A DNA stretch of 57,381 nucleotides from MGBC124762 sp048201935 (GTDB lineage: Bacteria; Bacillota; Clostridia; Oscillospirales; Oscillospiraceae). Position numbers and translations under genes: made by a program. This document shows, in pieces, positions 40,508 to 50,600 of the stretch. The stretch spans positions 1-57,381 of the forward strand of contig DBFBGR010000016.1 in assembly GCA_048201935.1 (NCBI GenBank), read 5' to 3'. Each line of letters opens with the position of its first letter. Positions within the stretch are counted from its first letter, which is position 1. The notes under the pieces were generated by a model that was not told the origin of the DNA, did not search any database, and was given only the letters and a program-made list of their open reading frames with translations.

Positions 40508-41733
40508 ACTTCACCCAATCCTTCCGCCTGGCTCTCAAGAGCCTGATGCTGAGCAAGATGCGCTCTCTTTTGACCATGCTGGGCATCATCATCGGCGTGG
40601 CCGCCGTCATCATCATCACCTCCCTGGGCAACGGGATGCAGACCTACATGAACGACCAGTTCGAGCAGATGGGCTCAAACCTGATCCAGGCCCAGGTCAT
40701 GGACTACGGCTCCAGCCGCACGGTGGACACCGACGATATGCAGGCCCTGGTGGACAAATACCCCCAGTACCTCTCCGGCGTGACGCCCTATCTGAGCACC
40801 CAGGTGGTGGTCCGCCACGGCAGCGAGGAGGACGACTTCCAGCGCACCAGCGTCTACGGCGTGGGCGAGACCTTCTTCAACGTGGAAAAGGCCACCACCA
40901 TGCAGGGAGAATCCCTGGCCCAGGGCCGTTTCTTGACCTATCTGGACGTGAAGCGGGTCCAAAACGTGTGCGTCATTGGCTCCTATCTGGCCCAGCAGGC
41001 CTTTGACGGCAGCGCCATGGGCAAGACCCTCACCCTCTCCGGCGACCCCTATACCGTCATCGGCGTGCTGGACCAGACCGGCGACGGCTCCAAGGGCAGC
41101 GGCGACGACACCATCTACATCCCCTACACCAAGGCCCAGCGGGCCGGAGCGGGCCAGGGCTTTACCATGTTCCTCTTCACCGCCGCCTCCCGGGACAACG
41201 CCCAGGCGGCCAAGGGCCTGATCGAGCGGCGGCTCCAAAAGACCTTCGGCGACGGCTCGGGGGACTACTTCGTCATGACCGCGGCGGAGATGATGGACGC
41301 CATGAACTCCATGCTCAGTATCGTCATGGCGGTATTGACCCTCATCGCCGCCATCTCCCTGCTGGTGGGCGGCATCGGCATTATGAACATCATGCTGGTG
41401 TCCGTCACCGAGCGTACCCGGGAGATCGGCGTACGCAAATCCTTGGGCGCCAAGGGGAAAAACATCCGGGGCCAGTTCATCATCGAAGCGGGCACCACCT
41501 CGGCCATCGGCGGCGTCATCGGTATCGTGCTGGGCGTCCTCTTCGCCAACCTTATCACCTTTGTTTTGAGCTCGGTGGTGGGCGGCGAGGCGGCTAACTT
41601 CCAGGCCATACCCACCGCCAGCGGTATCATCACCGCCTTCGGCGTCAGCGTGGGCATCGGCGTGCTCTTTGGCTATCTGCCCGCCAACAAGGCGGCCAAG
41701 CTCAACCCCATCGACGCTCTACGGTATGAGTAA
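40504..41733 (+). CDS. MacB-like ABC transporter permease (FtsX superfamily)
   Basis: A 409-residue permease with the MacB layout: first helix (about 17-40, with LLTMLGIIIGVAAVII), an outer MacB_PCD domain (about 45-250), then three C-terminal helices (about 270-405) carrying GIGIMNIMLVSVTERTREIGVRKS and the final PANKAAKLNPIDALRYE, both family hallmarks. MacB transporters are mechanotransmission pumps that push substrates already outside the membrane. It starts at a GTG overlapping the ATPase stop. 13 bases separate it from the SLH protein gene, a likely partner or substrate-handling factor. Confidence 0.95.
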   Translation: MNFTQSFRLALKSLMLSKMRSLLTMLGIIIGVAAVIIITSLGNGMQTYMNDQFEQMGSNLIQAQVMDYGSSRTVDTDDMQALVDKYPQYLSGVTPYLSTQVVVRHGSEEDDFQRTSVYGVGETFFNVEKATTMQGESLAQGRFLTYLDVKRVQNVCVIGSYLAQQAFDGSAMGKTLTLSGDPYTVIGVLDQTGDGSKGSGDDTIYIPYTKAQRAGAGQGFTMFLFTAASRDNAQAAKGLIERRLQKTFGDGSGDYFVMTAAEMMDAMNSMLSIVMAVLTLIAAISLLVGGIGIMNIMLVSVTERTREIGVRKSLGAKGKNIRGQFIIEAGTTSAIGGVIGIVLGVLFANLITFVLSSVVGGEAANFQAIPTASGIITAFGVSVGIGVLFGYLPANKAAKLNPIDALRYE

Positions 41734-41746
41734 AGGAGAGAACCCC

Positions 41747-43852
41747 ATGAAAAAACGTGTTGTATCCATTCTGCTCACCGCCGCTATGGCGGCGGCGTTG
41801 GCCTCCCCCGCCCTGGCCGACGTCTACGATGTGCCGGAAAAGGAAAAGGCGGCGGTCCTCCGGGAGCTGGAGATCATGGTGGGCGACGAGACCGGCGCGC
41901 TGCACCTGGAGCGCGGCGTCACCCGGGCCGAGTTCACCAAGCTCCTGATCGCAGCCTCCCCCTATAAAGACGCCGTAGGCAACGCCGCGGGCACCGACCC
42001 CTACCCCGACGTGTCCCACCGCAGCTGGTACGCCCCCTACGTCCGCACGGCGGTGGACTGCGGTCTGGCCAAGGGCGACGAGCAGGGCTGGTTCCACCCC
42101 GATGACCCCATCGCCCTGCGGGAGGGGGCCACGATGGCCGTGCGGCTGCTGGGCTATCAGGATACCGACTTCAGCTCTCCCTGGCCCGCGGGCCAGATGG
42201 CGCTGTTTCGCTCTTTGGACCTGGACGCCGGGCTCACCGCCCAGGACGGTCTGGACCCTCTGACCCGGCAGGACTGCCTGCACCTCTTTTATAACCTCCT
42301 GTGCGCCAAGAACAAGTCTGGCCAGGACCACATCAACCTGCTGGGCTCTATCCTCAATCAAGACGGCGAGGTGGACGTGGCCGCGCTATTTCAGGTAGAG
42401 CAGGAGGGCCCCATCCCCCTCACCGATGGCTGGCAGAGTTTGTTACCATTCTCTTTGAACGATGCGTTGATTTTCCGGGATGGTGAGCGCGCCGAGCTTT
42501 CCGACCTCCGGGAGTGGAACCTTGTGTACTGGGCCAAGGACGCGGCCATCCTGCTGGCGGTCTCCGGTGGCCAGGGGGCCATGGGCCAGCTCACCGCCTC
42601 GGTGGAGGGCCCGGTGGTAGCCGAGGGAAACTGGCAGGGCAAGCTGCCCTTTGACCTCACCGCCACCACCCCCGTCACCCGCAACGGCGCCCGCTCCAGC
42701 GTCAGCGCCATCACCGGCGGCGAGGTGGTCTACTGGTCCAAGTACGCCCGCGCCCTCTACGTCTACGACAAAACGGTCACCGGCACGGTGGAGGCGGTCT
42801 CCCCCTCCCTGGCGTCCCCCACGGCGGTGACCATCGCCGGCGTGCCCTACGCCCTGGAGACCCTGGAGGCCCAGTATGCCTTCTCCGACCTGGGCCCCTA
42901 CCGCAAGGGCGACCGGGTGCGGCTGCTGCTGGGCCGCACCGGTGGCGCGGCGGCGGTGCGGAGCCTGAGCGAGACGGACAGCCTGGTCCAGACCGGCGTG
43001 GTCTCCGCTCTGGAGAGCCGGAGCTACACCGATGAAAACGACAAGCCCTATGCCGCCAAGGTCATCGTCCTCACCGCCGCCGACGGCCAGAGCTACGCCT
43101 ACCCCTACCCCTGGAAAAACGCCGACGACTTTGATCCCGGCGACCTGGTCCAGGTGAAGCTCCAGGGGAGCTCCACCGCCGTCACCCGCCTGGGCCGCAG
43201 CGCCGTCACCGGCACGGTGAACGCCCAGGGTACAAAGCTGGGCGCGCTGCGGCTCTCCCCCGACGTGGACATCCTGGACACCTACGGCCAGCACACCACC
43301 CGCACCATCTCCCCTTCCCGGCTGGCCAACGTGGAGCTCACCGCCGACATGGTCCGCTGGTATGAGCTGGACGACTCCGGCGCGATCCGGGTTCTGATCC
43401 TGGACGATGTCACCGGCGACAGCCACAGCTACGGCGTCCTCACCGATTCCGAGACCACCTCCATTCCCGCCACCGGCATGGGCACCCTGGCCTCCCAGAG
43501 CGTCTACACCGTGGACCTGGGGGGCCGCCAGCAGGTCCTCCCCGTCTCGGGCAAACGCTTCCCGGTGGAGAAGGGCCCCTTCTGCCTGGCCATGGACGGC
43601 CAGGACATCAAGGAGATGCGCAGCCTTCACAAGCTGGCCGACGTGACCCTGGACGGCCAGGACGCGGTGTCCGGCGGCAAGCGCTGGCCCCTGGCCGACG
43701 GCGTGGTCTACTATACCTATAATAAGGACCGGGCCTACACCCTGGCCTCCCGGGACCAGGTCCTGGCCAGCGGCTGGAGCCTCTCCGCCTGGTACGACGC
43801 CCAGCCCTCCGCCGGCGGACGGGTCCGGGTCATCGTGGCCCAGGAGAAGTAA
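41747..43852 (+). CDS. Secreted SLH-domain surface protein co-operonic with the MacAB-like exporter
   Basis: A 701-residue exported protein. Signal peptide 1-24 (ends ALADV). Two clear SLH domains and a diverged third (about 27-70, 82-145, 145-190: VTRAEFTKLLIAAS, YPDVSHRSWYAPYV), then about 500 residues of beta-rich repeats: segments such as VVYWSKYARALYVYD, VNAQGTKLGALRLSP and VYYTYNKDRAYTL recur with YxK/YDK-type turns. I do not recognise this outer domain. The SLH part should bind it to the wall polymer. AAGGAGAG precedes the ATG. Last gene of the four-gene operon, followed by a perfect terminator. Confidence 0.87.
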   Translation: MKKRVVSILLTAAMAAALASPALADVYDVPEKEKAAVLRELEIMVGDETGALHLERGVTRAEFTKLLIAASPYKDAVGNAAGTDPYPDVSHRSWYAPYVRTAVDCGLAKGDEQGWFHPDDPIALREGATMAVRLLGYQDTDFSSPWPAGQMALFRSLDLDAGLTAQDGLDPLTRQDCLHLFYNLLCAKNKSGQDHINLLGSILNQDGEVDVAALFQVEQEGPIPLTDGWQSLLPFSLNDALIFRDGERAELSDLREWNLVYWAKDAAILLAVSGGQGAMGQLTASVEGPVVAEGNWQGKLPFDLTATTPVTRNGARSSVSAITGGEVVYWSKYARALYVYDKTVTGTVEAVSPSLASPTAVTIAGVPYALETLEAQYAFSDLGPYRKGDRVRLLLGRTGGAAAVRSLSETDSLVQTGVVSALESRSYTDENDKPYAAKVIVLTAADGQSYAYPYPWKNADDFDPGDLVQVKLQGSSTAVTRLGRSAVTGTVNAQGTKLGALRLSPDVDILDTYGQHTTRTISPSRLANVELTADMVRWYELDDSGAIRVLILDDVTGDSHSYGVLTDSETTSIPATGMGTLASQSVYTVDLGGRQQVLPVSGKRFPVEKGPFCLAMDGQDIKEMRSLHKLADVTLDGQDAVSGGKRWPLADGVVYYTYNKDRAYTLASRDQVLASGWSLSAWYDAQPSAGGRVRVIVAQEK

Positions 43853-43875
43853 TGGTCCGTAACCTTTTGTTTCTG

Positions 43876-43911
43876 AAAGGTCGTTTCCCAAATTTGGGAA
43901 ACGACCTTTTT
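43876..43911 (+). terminator. Perfectly palindromic terminator of the MacAB-SLH operon
   Basis: AAAGGTCGTTTCCCAAA and its complement with no spare bases, then TTG. Confidence 0.92.
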
Positions 43912-44078
43912 GCAATCTATCCTTCATTTTTTATGTCACCCAAGGTGAGCTCCGCTGAAATCTGCGCATTTTGCATAATGCCGTCGAAACCTTGAAAAAT
44001 CAGCGATTTTTGAACTATGTGCACCTACGCTTCCAAATTTTACTTGTCCTTTTTGTGCAATTTTTTTGATTATAGGGG

Positions 44079-44107
44079 TTGCATTGTCCTGCAAAATCGG
44101 TTACAAT
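44079..44107 (+). promoter_or_regulatory. Promoter of the SleB-like gene
   Basis: TTGCAT (44079-44084), 17 bases, TACAAT (44102-44107). A direct repeat CGGTTACAA (44098-44106 and 44109-44117) covers the -10 and start site and may bind a regulator. Confidence 0.65.
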
Positions 44108-44156
44108 ACGGTTACAAACAGAAACAAACTGTTTGGAAGGAGTGCAACCCATTATC

Positions 44157-45056
44157 ATGTTTATGAAGAAATCGACCCGTTCGGCTCTGGTGCTGCTGGC
44201 GGCGCTGACCTTTGCGGCCCCCGTCATCTCTGCCGTATCCAGCCTGCCCGCCCCTCAGGTGGCCGCGGCGGCGGCGGAGGTCGCCAGTCAGAGTGCGGAG
44301 CAGATCCAGCTCCAGAGTCAGGTCACCTACAACTCGGTCCGCGTGAACGGCGCGCCCATGACCACCGACCCCATGGTCACCGACGTGAACGGCGAGACCT
44401 ACGTCTCCCTCCGGGCGGTGGCCCAGGCGCTGGACAGCGATGTGGAGGCCATCTGGGACGGCCGGCAGGCCAAGGTGGTGCACTGGGGCGTGGTGGACGT
44501 GATCGCCGTGCCCGGCCAGTGTTATGTCACCGCCAACGAGCGCTGCCTGTACGTCCCCAATGGCGTCCAAACCGCCAACGGCTCCGTGCTGGTGCCCCTG
44601 TCCACGGTGTGCAAGGCCTTTGACGCCAGCTACGTGGCCAACGCCGACGGCACCTTCGACCTGACCCGGGGCTCCGGGGCCATCACCCCCGCCGGGCAGT
44701 TCTACAACGCCGACGACCTCTACTGGCTCAGCCACATCATCAACGCCGAGAGCGGCAACCAGCCCCTGGCGGGTAAGATGGCCGTGGGCAACGTGGTGCT
44801 CAACCGGGTGGCGGACAGCCGCTTCCCCGACACAGTAAAGGGCGTGGTCTTCCAGAAGAACCAGTTCACCCCGGTGAAGAACGGCTCCATCAACAAGACC
44901 CCCAACGCCGAGAGCGTGCTGGCCGCCAAGCTGTGCCTGGACGGCGGCGAGGCTTTGGAGGGCGTGCTGTGGTTCAACGTCAAGGGCCTGCGTAGTTGGG
45001 CCAGCCGTAACCGCCCCGTGGTGGCCACCATCGCCGGGCACACGTTCTTCGCCTGA
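44157..45056 (+). CDS. Secreted SleB-type cell wall hydrolase with copper-amine-oxidase-like N-terminal domain
   Basis: A 299-residue exported protein. Signal peptide about 1-28 (then a long Ala-rich stretch), an amine-oxidase-N1-type wall-associated domain (about 58-175: VRVNGAPMTTD, YVSLRAVAQALDSDVEAIWDG), then a Hydrolase_2 (SleB/CwlJ) catalytic domain (about 185-299) with HIINAESGNQPLAGKMAVGNVV and catalytic-type Glu198. SleB/CwlJ enzymes cut spore cortex during germination; with this N-terminal domain a vegetative wall role is equally possible. Two ATGs six bases apart; the first is given, and AAGGAG lies rather far (about 15 bases) upstream. Monocistronic. Confidence 0.9.
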   Translation: MFMKKSTRSALVLLAALTFAAPVISAVSSLPAPQVAAAAAEVASQSAEQIQLQSQVTYNSVRVNGAPMTTDPMVTDVNGETYVSLRAVAQALDSDVEAIWDGRQAKVVHWGVVDVIAVPGQCYVTANERCLYVPNGVQTANGSVLVPLSTVCKAFDASYVANADGTFDLTRGSGAITPAGQFYNADDLYWLSHIINAESGNQPLAGKMAVGNVVLNRVADSRFPDTVKGVVFQKNQFTPVKNGSINKTPNAESVLAAKLCLDGGEALEGVLWFNVKGLRSWASRNRPVVATIAGHTFFA

Positions 45057-45071
45057 GCTCCGGAGCAAGGC

Positions 45072-45106
45072 AAAAAGAGAGACTGGCTTACGCCAGTCTC
45101 TTTTTT
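45072..45106. terminator. Bidirectional terminator between convergent genes
   Basis: 9-bp stem GAGACTGGC / GCCAGTCTC with flanking A- and T-runs. Confidence 0.9.
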
Positions 45107-45123
45107 GTCGCTTTTTATCCGGC

Positions 45124-46491
45124 TTACCGCTCCTCCAGCGGCACATAGGTCCCCTTGGGCATGACCGCCCGGTAGGCGGGACGGATGATCTTGTTGCCCG
45201 GGTTGTAGAGCTCCTCGATGCGGTGGGCGCACCAGCCCACCACCCGAGCCACGGCAAAGAGCGGCGTATAGAGCTCGGGGGGGATGTTCATCATCTTATA
45301 GACAAGGCCCGAGTACATATCCACGTTGGCGCACATGATGCGCTGCTCGCCCCGGACCTTGCCCAGCACGCCGGGGGTGAGCCGCTCCACAGTCTCAAAG
45401 AGCTGGAACTCCTTGGAGTAGCCCTTCTGCTCGGCCACCTTTTTGGCAAAGTCCTTGAGCAGCACGGCCCGGGGGTCGGAGACGGTGTAGATGGCGTGGC
45501 CCATGCCGTAGATGAGCCCGGAGCCATCCCCGGCCTCCTTTTGGGCGATCTTGGTGAGGTAACGCTCCACCTCGTCCTCGTCGGCCCAGTCGGCCACGTT
45601 GGCCTCGATACCCTCGAACATCTCCATGACCTTCTTGTTGGCGCCGCCGTGACGGGGCCCCTTCAGCGAACCCACCGCCGCGGCGATGGAGGAGTAGATA
45701 TCCGTCCCCGCAGAGGAGAGCACCCGGCAGGCGAAGGCGGAGTTGTTGCCGCCGCCGTGCTCCATGTGGAGCACCAGGCACAGGTCCAGCAGCCGGGCCT
45801 CCATCTCGGAGAACTGGCTGTCGGGCCGGATGGAGCGAAGGAAATCCTCGGCGACAGCCAGGCCGGGCTTGGGGCGGTGGAGGTAGAGGCTCTCGTCGTC
45901 GTAGTAGTGCCGCTTGACGGCGAAGGCGTGGGCCACGATAGTGGGCACCCGGGCGATGATCTGCAGCGCGTGCAATATCTCGTTCTCCAGGCCCTCATTT
46001 TCCGGGTGGTCGTCGTAGGAGTAGAGGGCCAGGACGGACCGGGCCAGCTTGTTCATGATGTTGGGGCTGGGGGCCTTGAGGATCATGTCCTCGGTGAAGC
46101 CCGCGGGCAGGGTGCGGTAGTGGTCCATGAGCTGGGAAAAGGCCTCCAACTGCTCGGGGGTGGGCAGGTGCCCAAAGAGGATGAGAAAGCTCGTCTCGGC
46201 GTAGCCGAAGCGGTCTTGCTCCTGAAAGCCCCGGATCAGGTCGGTGATGGCGATGCCCCGGTAGAAAAGCTGGCCCTCCATGGGCATCTTCTCGCCGTCT
46301 TGGATGTAGTAGCCCCGGACGTTACCGATCTGGGTGACCCCGGCCACCACGCCGGTGCCGTCGGCGTTGCGCAGGCCACGCTTCACGTCCCACTTCTCGT
46401 AATACCCCGGGTCGATGCGGTTATATTGGGCAAATTCCCCGCATATGCTGCTGAGGATGGGGTTCTCCGCAAAGGGATTCTTGGTTTCCAT
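45124..46491 (-). CDS. gltA: Citrate synthase
   Basis: A 455-residue citrate synthase, condensing acetyl-CoA and oxaloacetate. The catalytic set is intact: His245 in HMEHGGGNNSAF, His281 in RHGGANKKV, His332 in GMGHAIYTVSDP and Asp391 in NVDMYSGLVY. The N-terminal extension of about 50 residues before GVTQIGNV fits the clostridial type. No other TCA gene is adjacent; in such anaerobes it usually feeds an incomplete cycle towards glutamate. ATG has GGAGAC upstream; promoter at 46531-46559. Convergent with the SleB-like gene. Confidence 0.96.
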   Translation of the reverse strand: METKNPFAENPILSSICGEFAQYNRIDPGYYEKWDVKRGLRNADGTGVVAGVTQIGNVRGYYIQDGEKMPMEGQLFYRGIAITDLIRGFQEQDRFGYAETSFLILFGHLPTPEQLEAFSQLMDHYRTLPAGFTEDMILKAPSPNIMNKLARSVLALYSYDDHPENEGLENEILHALQIIARVPTIVAHAFAVKRHYYDDESLYLHRPKPGLAVAEDFLRSIRPDSQFSEMEARLLDLCLVLHMEHGGGNNSAFACRVLSSAGTDIYSSIAAAVGSLKGPRHGGANKKVMEMFEGIEANVADWADEDEVERYLTKIAQKEAGDGSGLIYGMGHAIYTVSDPRAVLLKDFAKKVAEQKGYSKEFQLFETVERLTPGVLGKVRGEQRIMCANVDMYSGLVYKMMNIPPELYTPLFAVARVVGWCAHRIEELYNPGNKIIRPAYRAVMPKGTYVPLEER

Positions 46492-46530
46492 GACTGTCTC
46501 CTTTTTGCAAGTAAAAGCTGTTCGTGATTC

Positions 46531-46559
46531 ATTTTACTCGTTTGTCCCGAGAAAGTCAA
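46531..46559 (-). promoter_or_regulatory. Promoter of the citrate synthase gene
   Basis: Minus strand: TTGACT (46554-46559), 17 bases, TAAAAT (46531-46536). Confidence 0.7.
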
Positions 46560-46573
46560 GGGAGAGTGGCAAG

Positions 46574-47572
46574 ATGACGGTTCCAAAGGAGGTGGCAGCG
46601 GCCCTGGGGTGCCTGGCCGCCGTATTCACCGCGGCGGCGGTGGGCTTTTCCCCGGCCCAGGCCCAGCAGCGTGGACAAGCCCTGCCCGACTCCTCTCCCC
46701 CGCCCTCGGCCCAAGTCCGTGGCGTAGGACGGCCCAGCGCGGGTACTTCCATCCGGCTGCTGCAAAGCGACGGTACGGTGGCCACGCTACCCTTGGAGGA
46801 ATACGTCCAGGGCGTGGTCACCGCCGAAATGCCCGCCTCCTTCCAACCGGCGGCCCTGGAGGCCCAGGCGGTCTGCGCCCGGACCTACGCCCTCTCCCGG
46901 GCCCAGGCCGGCTCCCATGGCCCGGAGGCCGATGTCTGCGCCGACCCCGGCTGCTGCCAGGCCTACGCCGCGGAGGACCCCGCCGACTGGGGACCACATA
47001 CCGAAGAATATAGTATGAAGCTCCGCGCCGCCGTTCAGGCCACCCAGGGCCAGGTCCTGCGCTCAGACGGCAAGCTCATCTCCGCGGTCTTCCACGCCTC
47101 GTCCGCAGGCTACACTGCCCCCGCCCAAGCGGTCTGGGGGGCCCAGGTGCCCTACCTGGTCAGCGTCTCCACCCCAGAGACCCCCGAGACCGTGCCCAAG
47201 CTGGAGAGCGAGGCCACCTTTCCCAGCGACGAATTTCGCTCCATTTTTCTGGAAAAACATCCAGAGGCCGACCTCTCCGGAGCGCCCAGCGGCTGGTTCG
47301 GCCCGCTGGAGCGGGCAGACTGGGGCGGCGTGGAGCGCGTCAGCATCGGCGGCGTGAGCCTCACCGGCAGCCAGGTCCGCAGTCTCTTCGGCCTGCGCTC
47401 GGCCCGGTTCGACGTGGCCGCCGGGGAGACGGCCGTCACCTTCCACGTCAGCGGCTACGGCCACGGCGTGGGCATGAGCCAATATGGGGCCAATTTGCTG
47501 GCCCAGGAGGGCCAAAGCTGCAAGGAGATCCTGGAGCACTACTACCCCGGCGCGGAGCTGGGCGGGCTGTAA
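46574..47572 (+). CDS. spoIID: Stage II sporulation protein D (SpoIID) family lytic transglycosylase
   Basis: A 332-residue exported enzyme that cuts glycan strands during engulfment, with SpoIIP and SpoIIM. Signal or anchor helix about 8-24, a Pro/Ser spacer, then the SpoIID domain (about 55-332): LEEYVQGVVTAEMP with catalytic-type Glu85, EAQAVCARTYAL, and the end motif SGYGHGVGMSQYGA. Cys101, Cys122, Cys127 and Cys128 could make the zinc-type site reported in clostridial SpoIID. ATG at 46574 was chosen for the helix that follows; GGAGAG lies upstream. No SpoIIIAH, SpoIIR or SpoIIID gene is adjacent. No clear sigma-E promoter was found. Confidence 0.92.
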   Translation: MTVPKEVAAALGCLAAVFTAAAVGFSPAQAQQRGQALPDSSPPPSAQVRGVGRPSAGTSIRLLQSDGTVATLPLEEYVQGVVTAEMPASFQPAALEAQAVCARTYALSRAQAGSHGPEADVCADPGCCQAYAAEDPADWGPHTEEYSMKLRAAVQATQGQVLRSDGKLISAVFHASSAGYTAPAQAVWGAQVPYLVSVSTPETPETVPKLESEATFPSDEFRSIFLEKHPEADLSGAPSGWFGPLERADWGGVERVSIGGVSLTGSQVRSLFGLRSARFDVAAGETAVTFHVSGYGHGVGMSQYGANLLAQEGQSCKEILEHYYPGAELGGL

Positions 47573-47573
47573 A

Positions 47574-47612
47574 AAGACCGGCAGAGGGAAATCCCTCTGC
47601 CGGTCTTATTTT
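47574..47612. terminator. Bidirectional terminator between convergent genes
   Basis: 16-bp stem AAGACCGGCAGAGGGA / TCCCTCTGCCGGTCTT then ATTTT. Confidence 0.92.
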
Positions 47613-47624
47613 GCTGGGATGGGA

Positions 47625-50600
47625 TCAGTAGACGGTCACATCGTCGCTCTGGGGCGCAGAACTGGTCTTGTCCACCCAAAAGAGCTTGAGGTGGGCGCCC
47701 TTGGTCATGGTGGCCTCAGCCTTGTCAGCGGTGATGAACGCGATATCCACAAGGCGGCCACTGGCATCATAGGTAGCAGCCAGGACCATATCCTGCGCGG
47801 TCACGTTGTTAACGGTGAGCTTGCCGGTGAGGTTCACATAGCGCCAGGGCAGATCTCTGAACGCACCGTCCAAAATACCGTTCGCCGCACCGCCAGCCTC
47901 GGGCATTCCGGTGACCTCCACCACATCGCTTTCGCCGGCGCTGTTGACGGCCACCACGGTGAAGGTATACTTCATACCGTTGGTCAGCGAGGGGAAGGTA
48001 TAGCTGGTCTGATCAGCGGCCAGCTTGACCTCCCGCACCGCGCTGGGAGGCGCGGTGATGCGGACGATATAGCCCGTCAGCTCCTCGCCGCCGTTATCCG
48101 CGGGAGCGGCCCAGGACACACGCACCTGCTTGTCGCCCTCGGTGGTGGTCACCTGGGTGGGAACAGAGGGGACCTCCGGCTTCACGATGACGGTGATGCT
48201 GGGGGTACGCTCGGCGGCGGCGTTGTCAGCGTCCACCACGCAGGTGTACACGCCCGCGTCGGTCATCTCCACCGCGTCCAGGGTAAAGGTCTTCTCCGTG
48301 CAGCCCAGCGCTTGGCCGTCCTTGCTCCACGCATAGGTCAGCGCGGCGTTCTCGACCACGCCGACGTCATCCTCCACATGGGCGTTGACGGTCAGCTCCA
48401 GAGTGTCTCCCCGGCCCAGCTCCACCTTGCCGCCCTGGGGGCCTCCGGTGTAGCTGTCAATGCGAACGACCTTAGCGCCCCGATGGCGGACGTACAGGGT
48501 GGTGGACACATCCTCCGCGGCGTCCCAGTTGTTGTTTCCAGCGAAGCTGGCGGTGACAGTATAGGCCACGTCGTCGGTATCGCTGGTGTTGGCGGGCAGA
48601 GTTGCCAGCCAGTTCCACTGGCCCTCGGTATGGGTGGTCACCGTGGCCCCGGTATCATTGGGGGTGATGGTGACTGTGGGATGGCAGCCGTTGGGCGCCT
48701 CCACGTGCAGGTTGATGGTGCCGCCCTTGGCGGTGACGCCGTCGTTCCGGGCGGTGATGGCCAGGGTGGCCTTGTTCTTCTCAATGGTCAGGGTGAAGCT
48801 GGCGCTCTTGGTGGGATCCTTGGTGCTGGTGGCGGTGATGGTGCTGGTGCCCGCCTTCAGCAGATTTACCACGCCAGCGGAGGACACGGTGGCCATCAGC
48901 GGGTTGCTGGCGGTCCAGGTGACCTCCCGGTCGGTGACGGTGACCTCCTCGGCGGGGATGCCGGAGATGGCCACGTCGGCGGTCAGGCTCAGAGTCTCGC
49001 CCATCTTGACGGTGAGGGCGTTGCCCACGGCCACGCCGTCCTTCTTGATGGTCACGCTGTCCACGGTGACCTTCCGAACGTTGATCTGGTAGGTGCCCTT
49101 CACGCCGGAGCCGTCCTTGGCGGTGGCGGTGATGGTGGCGGTACAGGGCTGGGCGTTGGCGGCCACGGTGACCTGGCCGTGGTCGTTCACGGTAACGCCC
49201 TTGGCCACGCTGTCGCTGGTCCAGGAGAGGCTGGGATCGTCCGCGTCCTCAGGCAGGACCGTGGCGGTCAGGTTCACCGTGGTGGACTTGGTCGCGTCCA
49301 CGGTGACGATGTTATGACCGTTGATGGTGATGCTCTTCACCTTCACCGGCTCGGCCACCTTGGGGGTAACGGTAATCTCGCAGGAGGCGCTCTTGCCGCC
49401 GCAGGAGGCGGTGATGGTGGCCTTACCCGCCTGATAGGTGGTGACAGTGCCCATGGACACGGTGGCCACCTTGTTGTTGCTGGTGGTCCAGGTCACGTTC
49501 TTGATGGTGGCGTTGGCGGGGCTTACCGTGGCGATCAGGGTCACGTTGTTGCCCGCCTCCACGCTGGCGGTGGTCCGGTTCAAGCTCACGCTCTCCACCG
49601 GCACAGTCTCGCCGCTGGCCACAGTGGTCTCCACCACAGCCACACGGATGATCTCCACGCCCCGGAGGTTGGGGTTGTTGGGGTCATTGCTGGCCGCGAA
49701 GGTGCCCTCGTACTCCACATCGGACTCGGTGACGCCCTTGGGGGCCACGATGGTATAGGTGCCCTCGCCCAGGTCATACATCACACTGGCGGTGGTGTTG
49801 CCCAGGTGCCCCTCAATGGTGTCGCCTGCGGTGTTGACCACCCGGTTGCCCGAGGCGTCCTTCAGCGCGATGGCGGAGCGGTTCTTGCTGGAGGTGGACA
49901 TATAGTTGATGGTCACCTTGGCCGTGGCGCCGGGGCTGACGGTGAACTGCAGACCGCCGGCCTCGCCGGTGCCCGTCAGCAGAGACCGGGTGGAATAATC
50001 GCTCTTGCTGGCGTCCTTGGCCTTCCACTTGTTGGCGCCGGTGGAGGTGAAGTAGCCCTCGGTGCCCGTGGTGGTCCCGGCGGTGATGGCCTCCTCACCC
50101 TTGGTGTGGTCGGCCACATCAGCGGGGCCGTCCTGGGTGGCGGCAAAGGTGTAGGTCTTGGTGGACACGGGGACGATGGTCACGTTCACCGTCTCGGTAA
50201 AGCCGCCCACGCTGGCGGTGACAGTGGTGGAGCCGGACTTATTGCCGGCAGGCTTGATCAGGCCGTTGGCGGCCACGATGGCGATGCTGGTGTCCGCGCT
50301 CTTCCAAGTGACCTTCTTGCTGGTGGCGTTGGCGGGATAGACGGTGGCCACCACCCGCTCGCCGTTGGCGTCGTTCTGCAACAGGGTGACGCTGTGGGTG
50401 CTCAGGCTCAGGCCCTGCACGGGGATGGTCTCGCCGCCGGGGGTGTCGCCGCTGTCGTAAATACCCTCCATCACGTGGCACATGGTGCACTCGCCGCCCA
50501 CATAGTCATGGGCGATCATGGGGATGTCCTGACGCTCCACCGTGCCGCAGCCGGTGCAGGTGCGGATCTCAGTGCCCACCTTGATGCAGGTGGGGGCCAC

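Larger units (their letters stand above)
43853..44156. other. 304-base A+T-rich gap with terminator and promoter, no gene seen
   Basis: Holds the terminator of the SLH operon, a small AAAATC-AGC-GATTTT hairpin, and the promoter and leader of the SleB-like gene. No convincing open frame or RNA structure was seen in the middle. Confidence 0.6.

Noticed and set aside
44015..44227. 70-codon minus-strand frame before the SleB-like gene
   Set aside because: It overlaps the promoter and signal peptide of a well-supported gene and has no family likeness or ribosome binding site.
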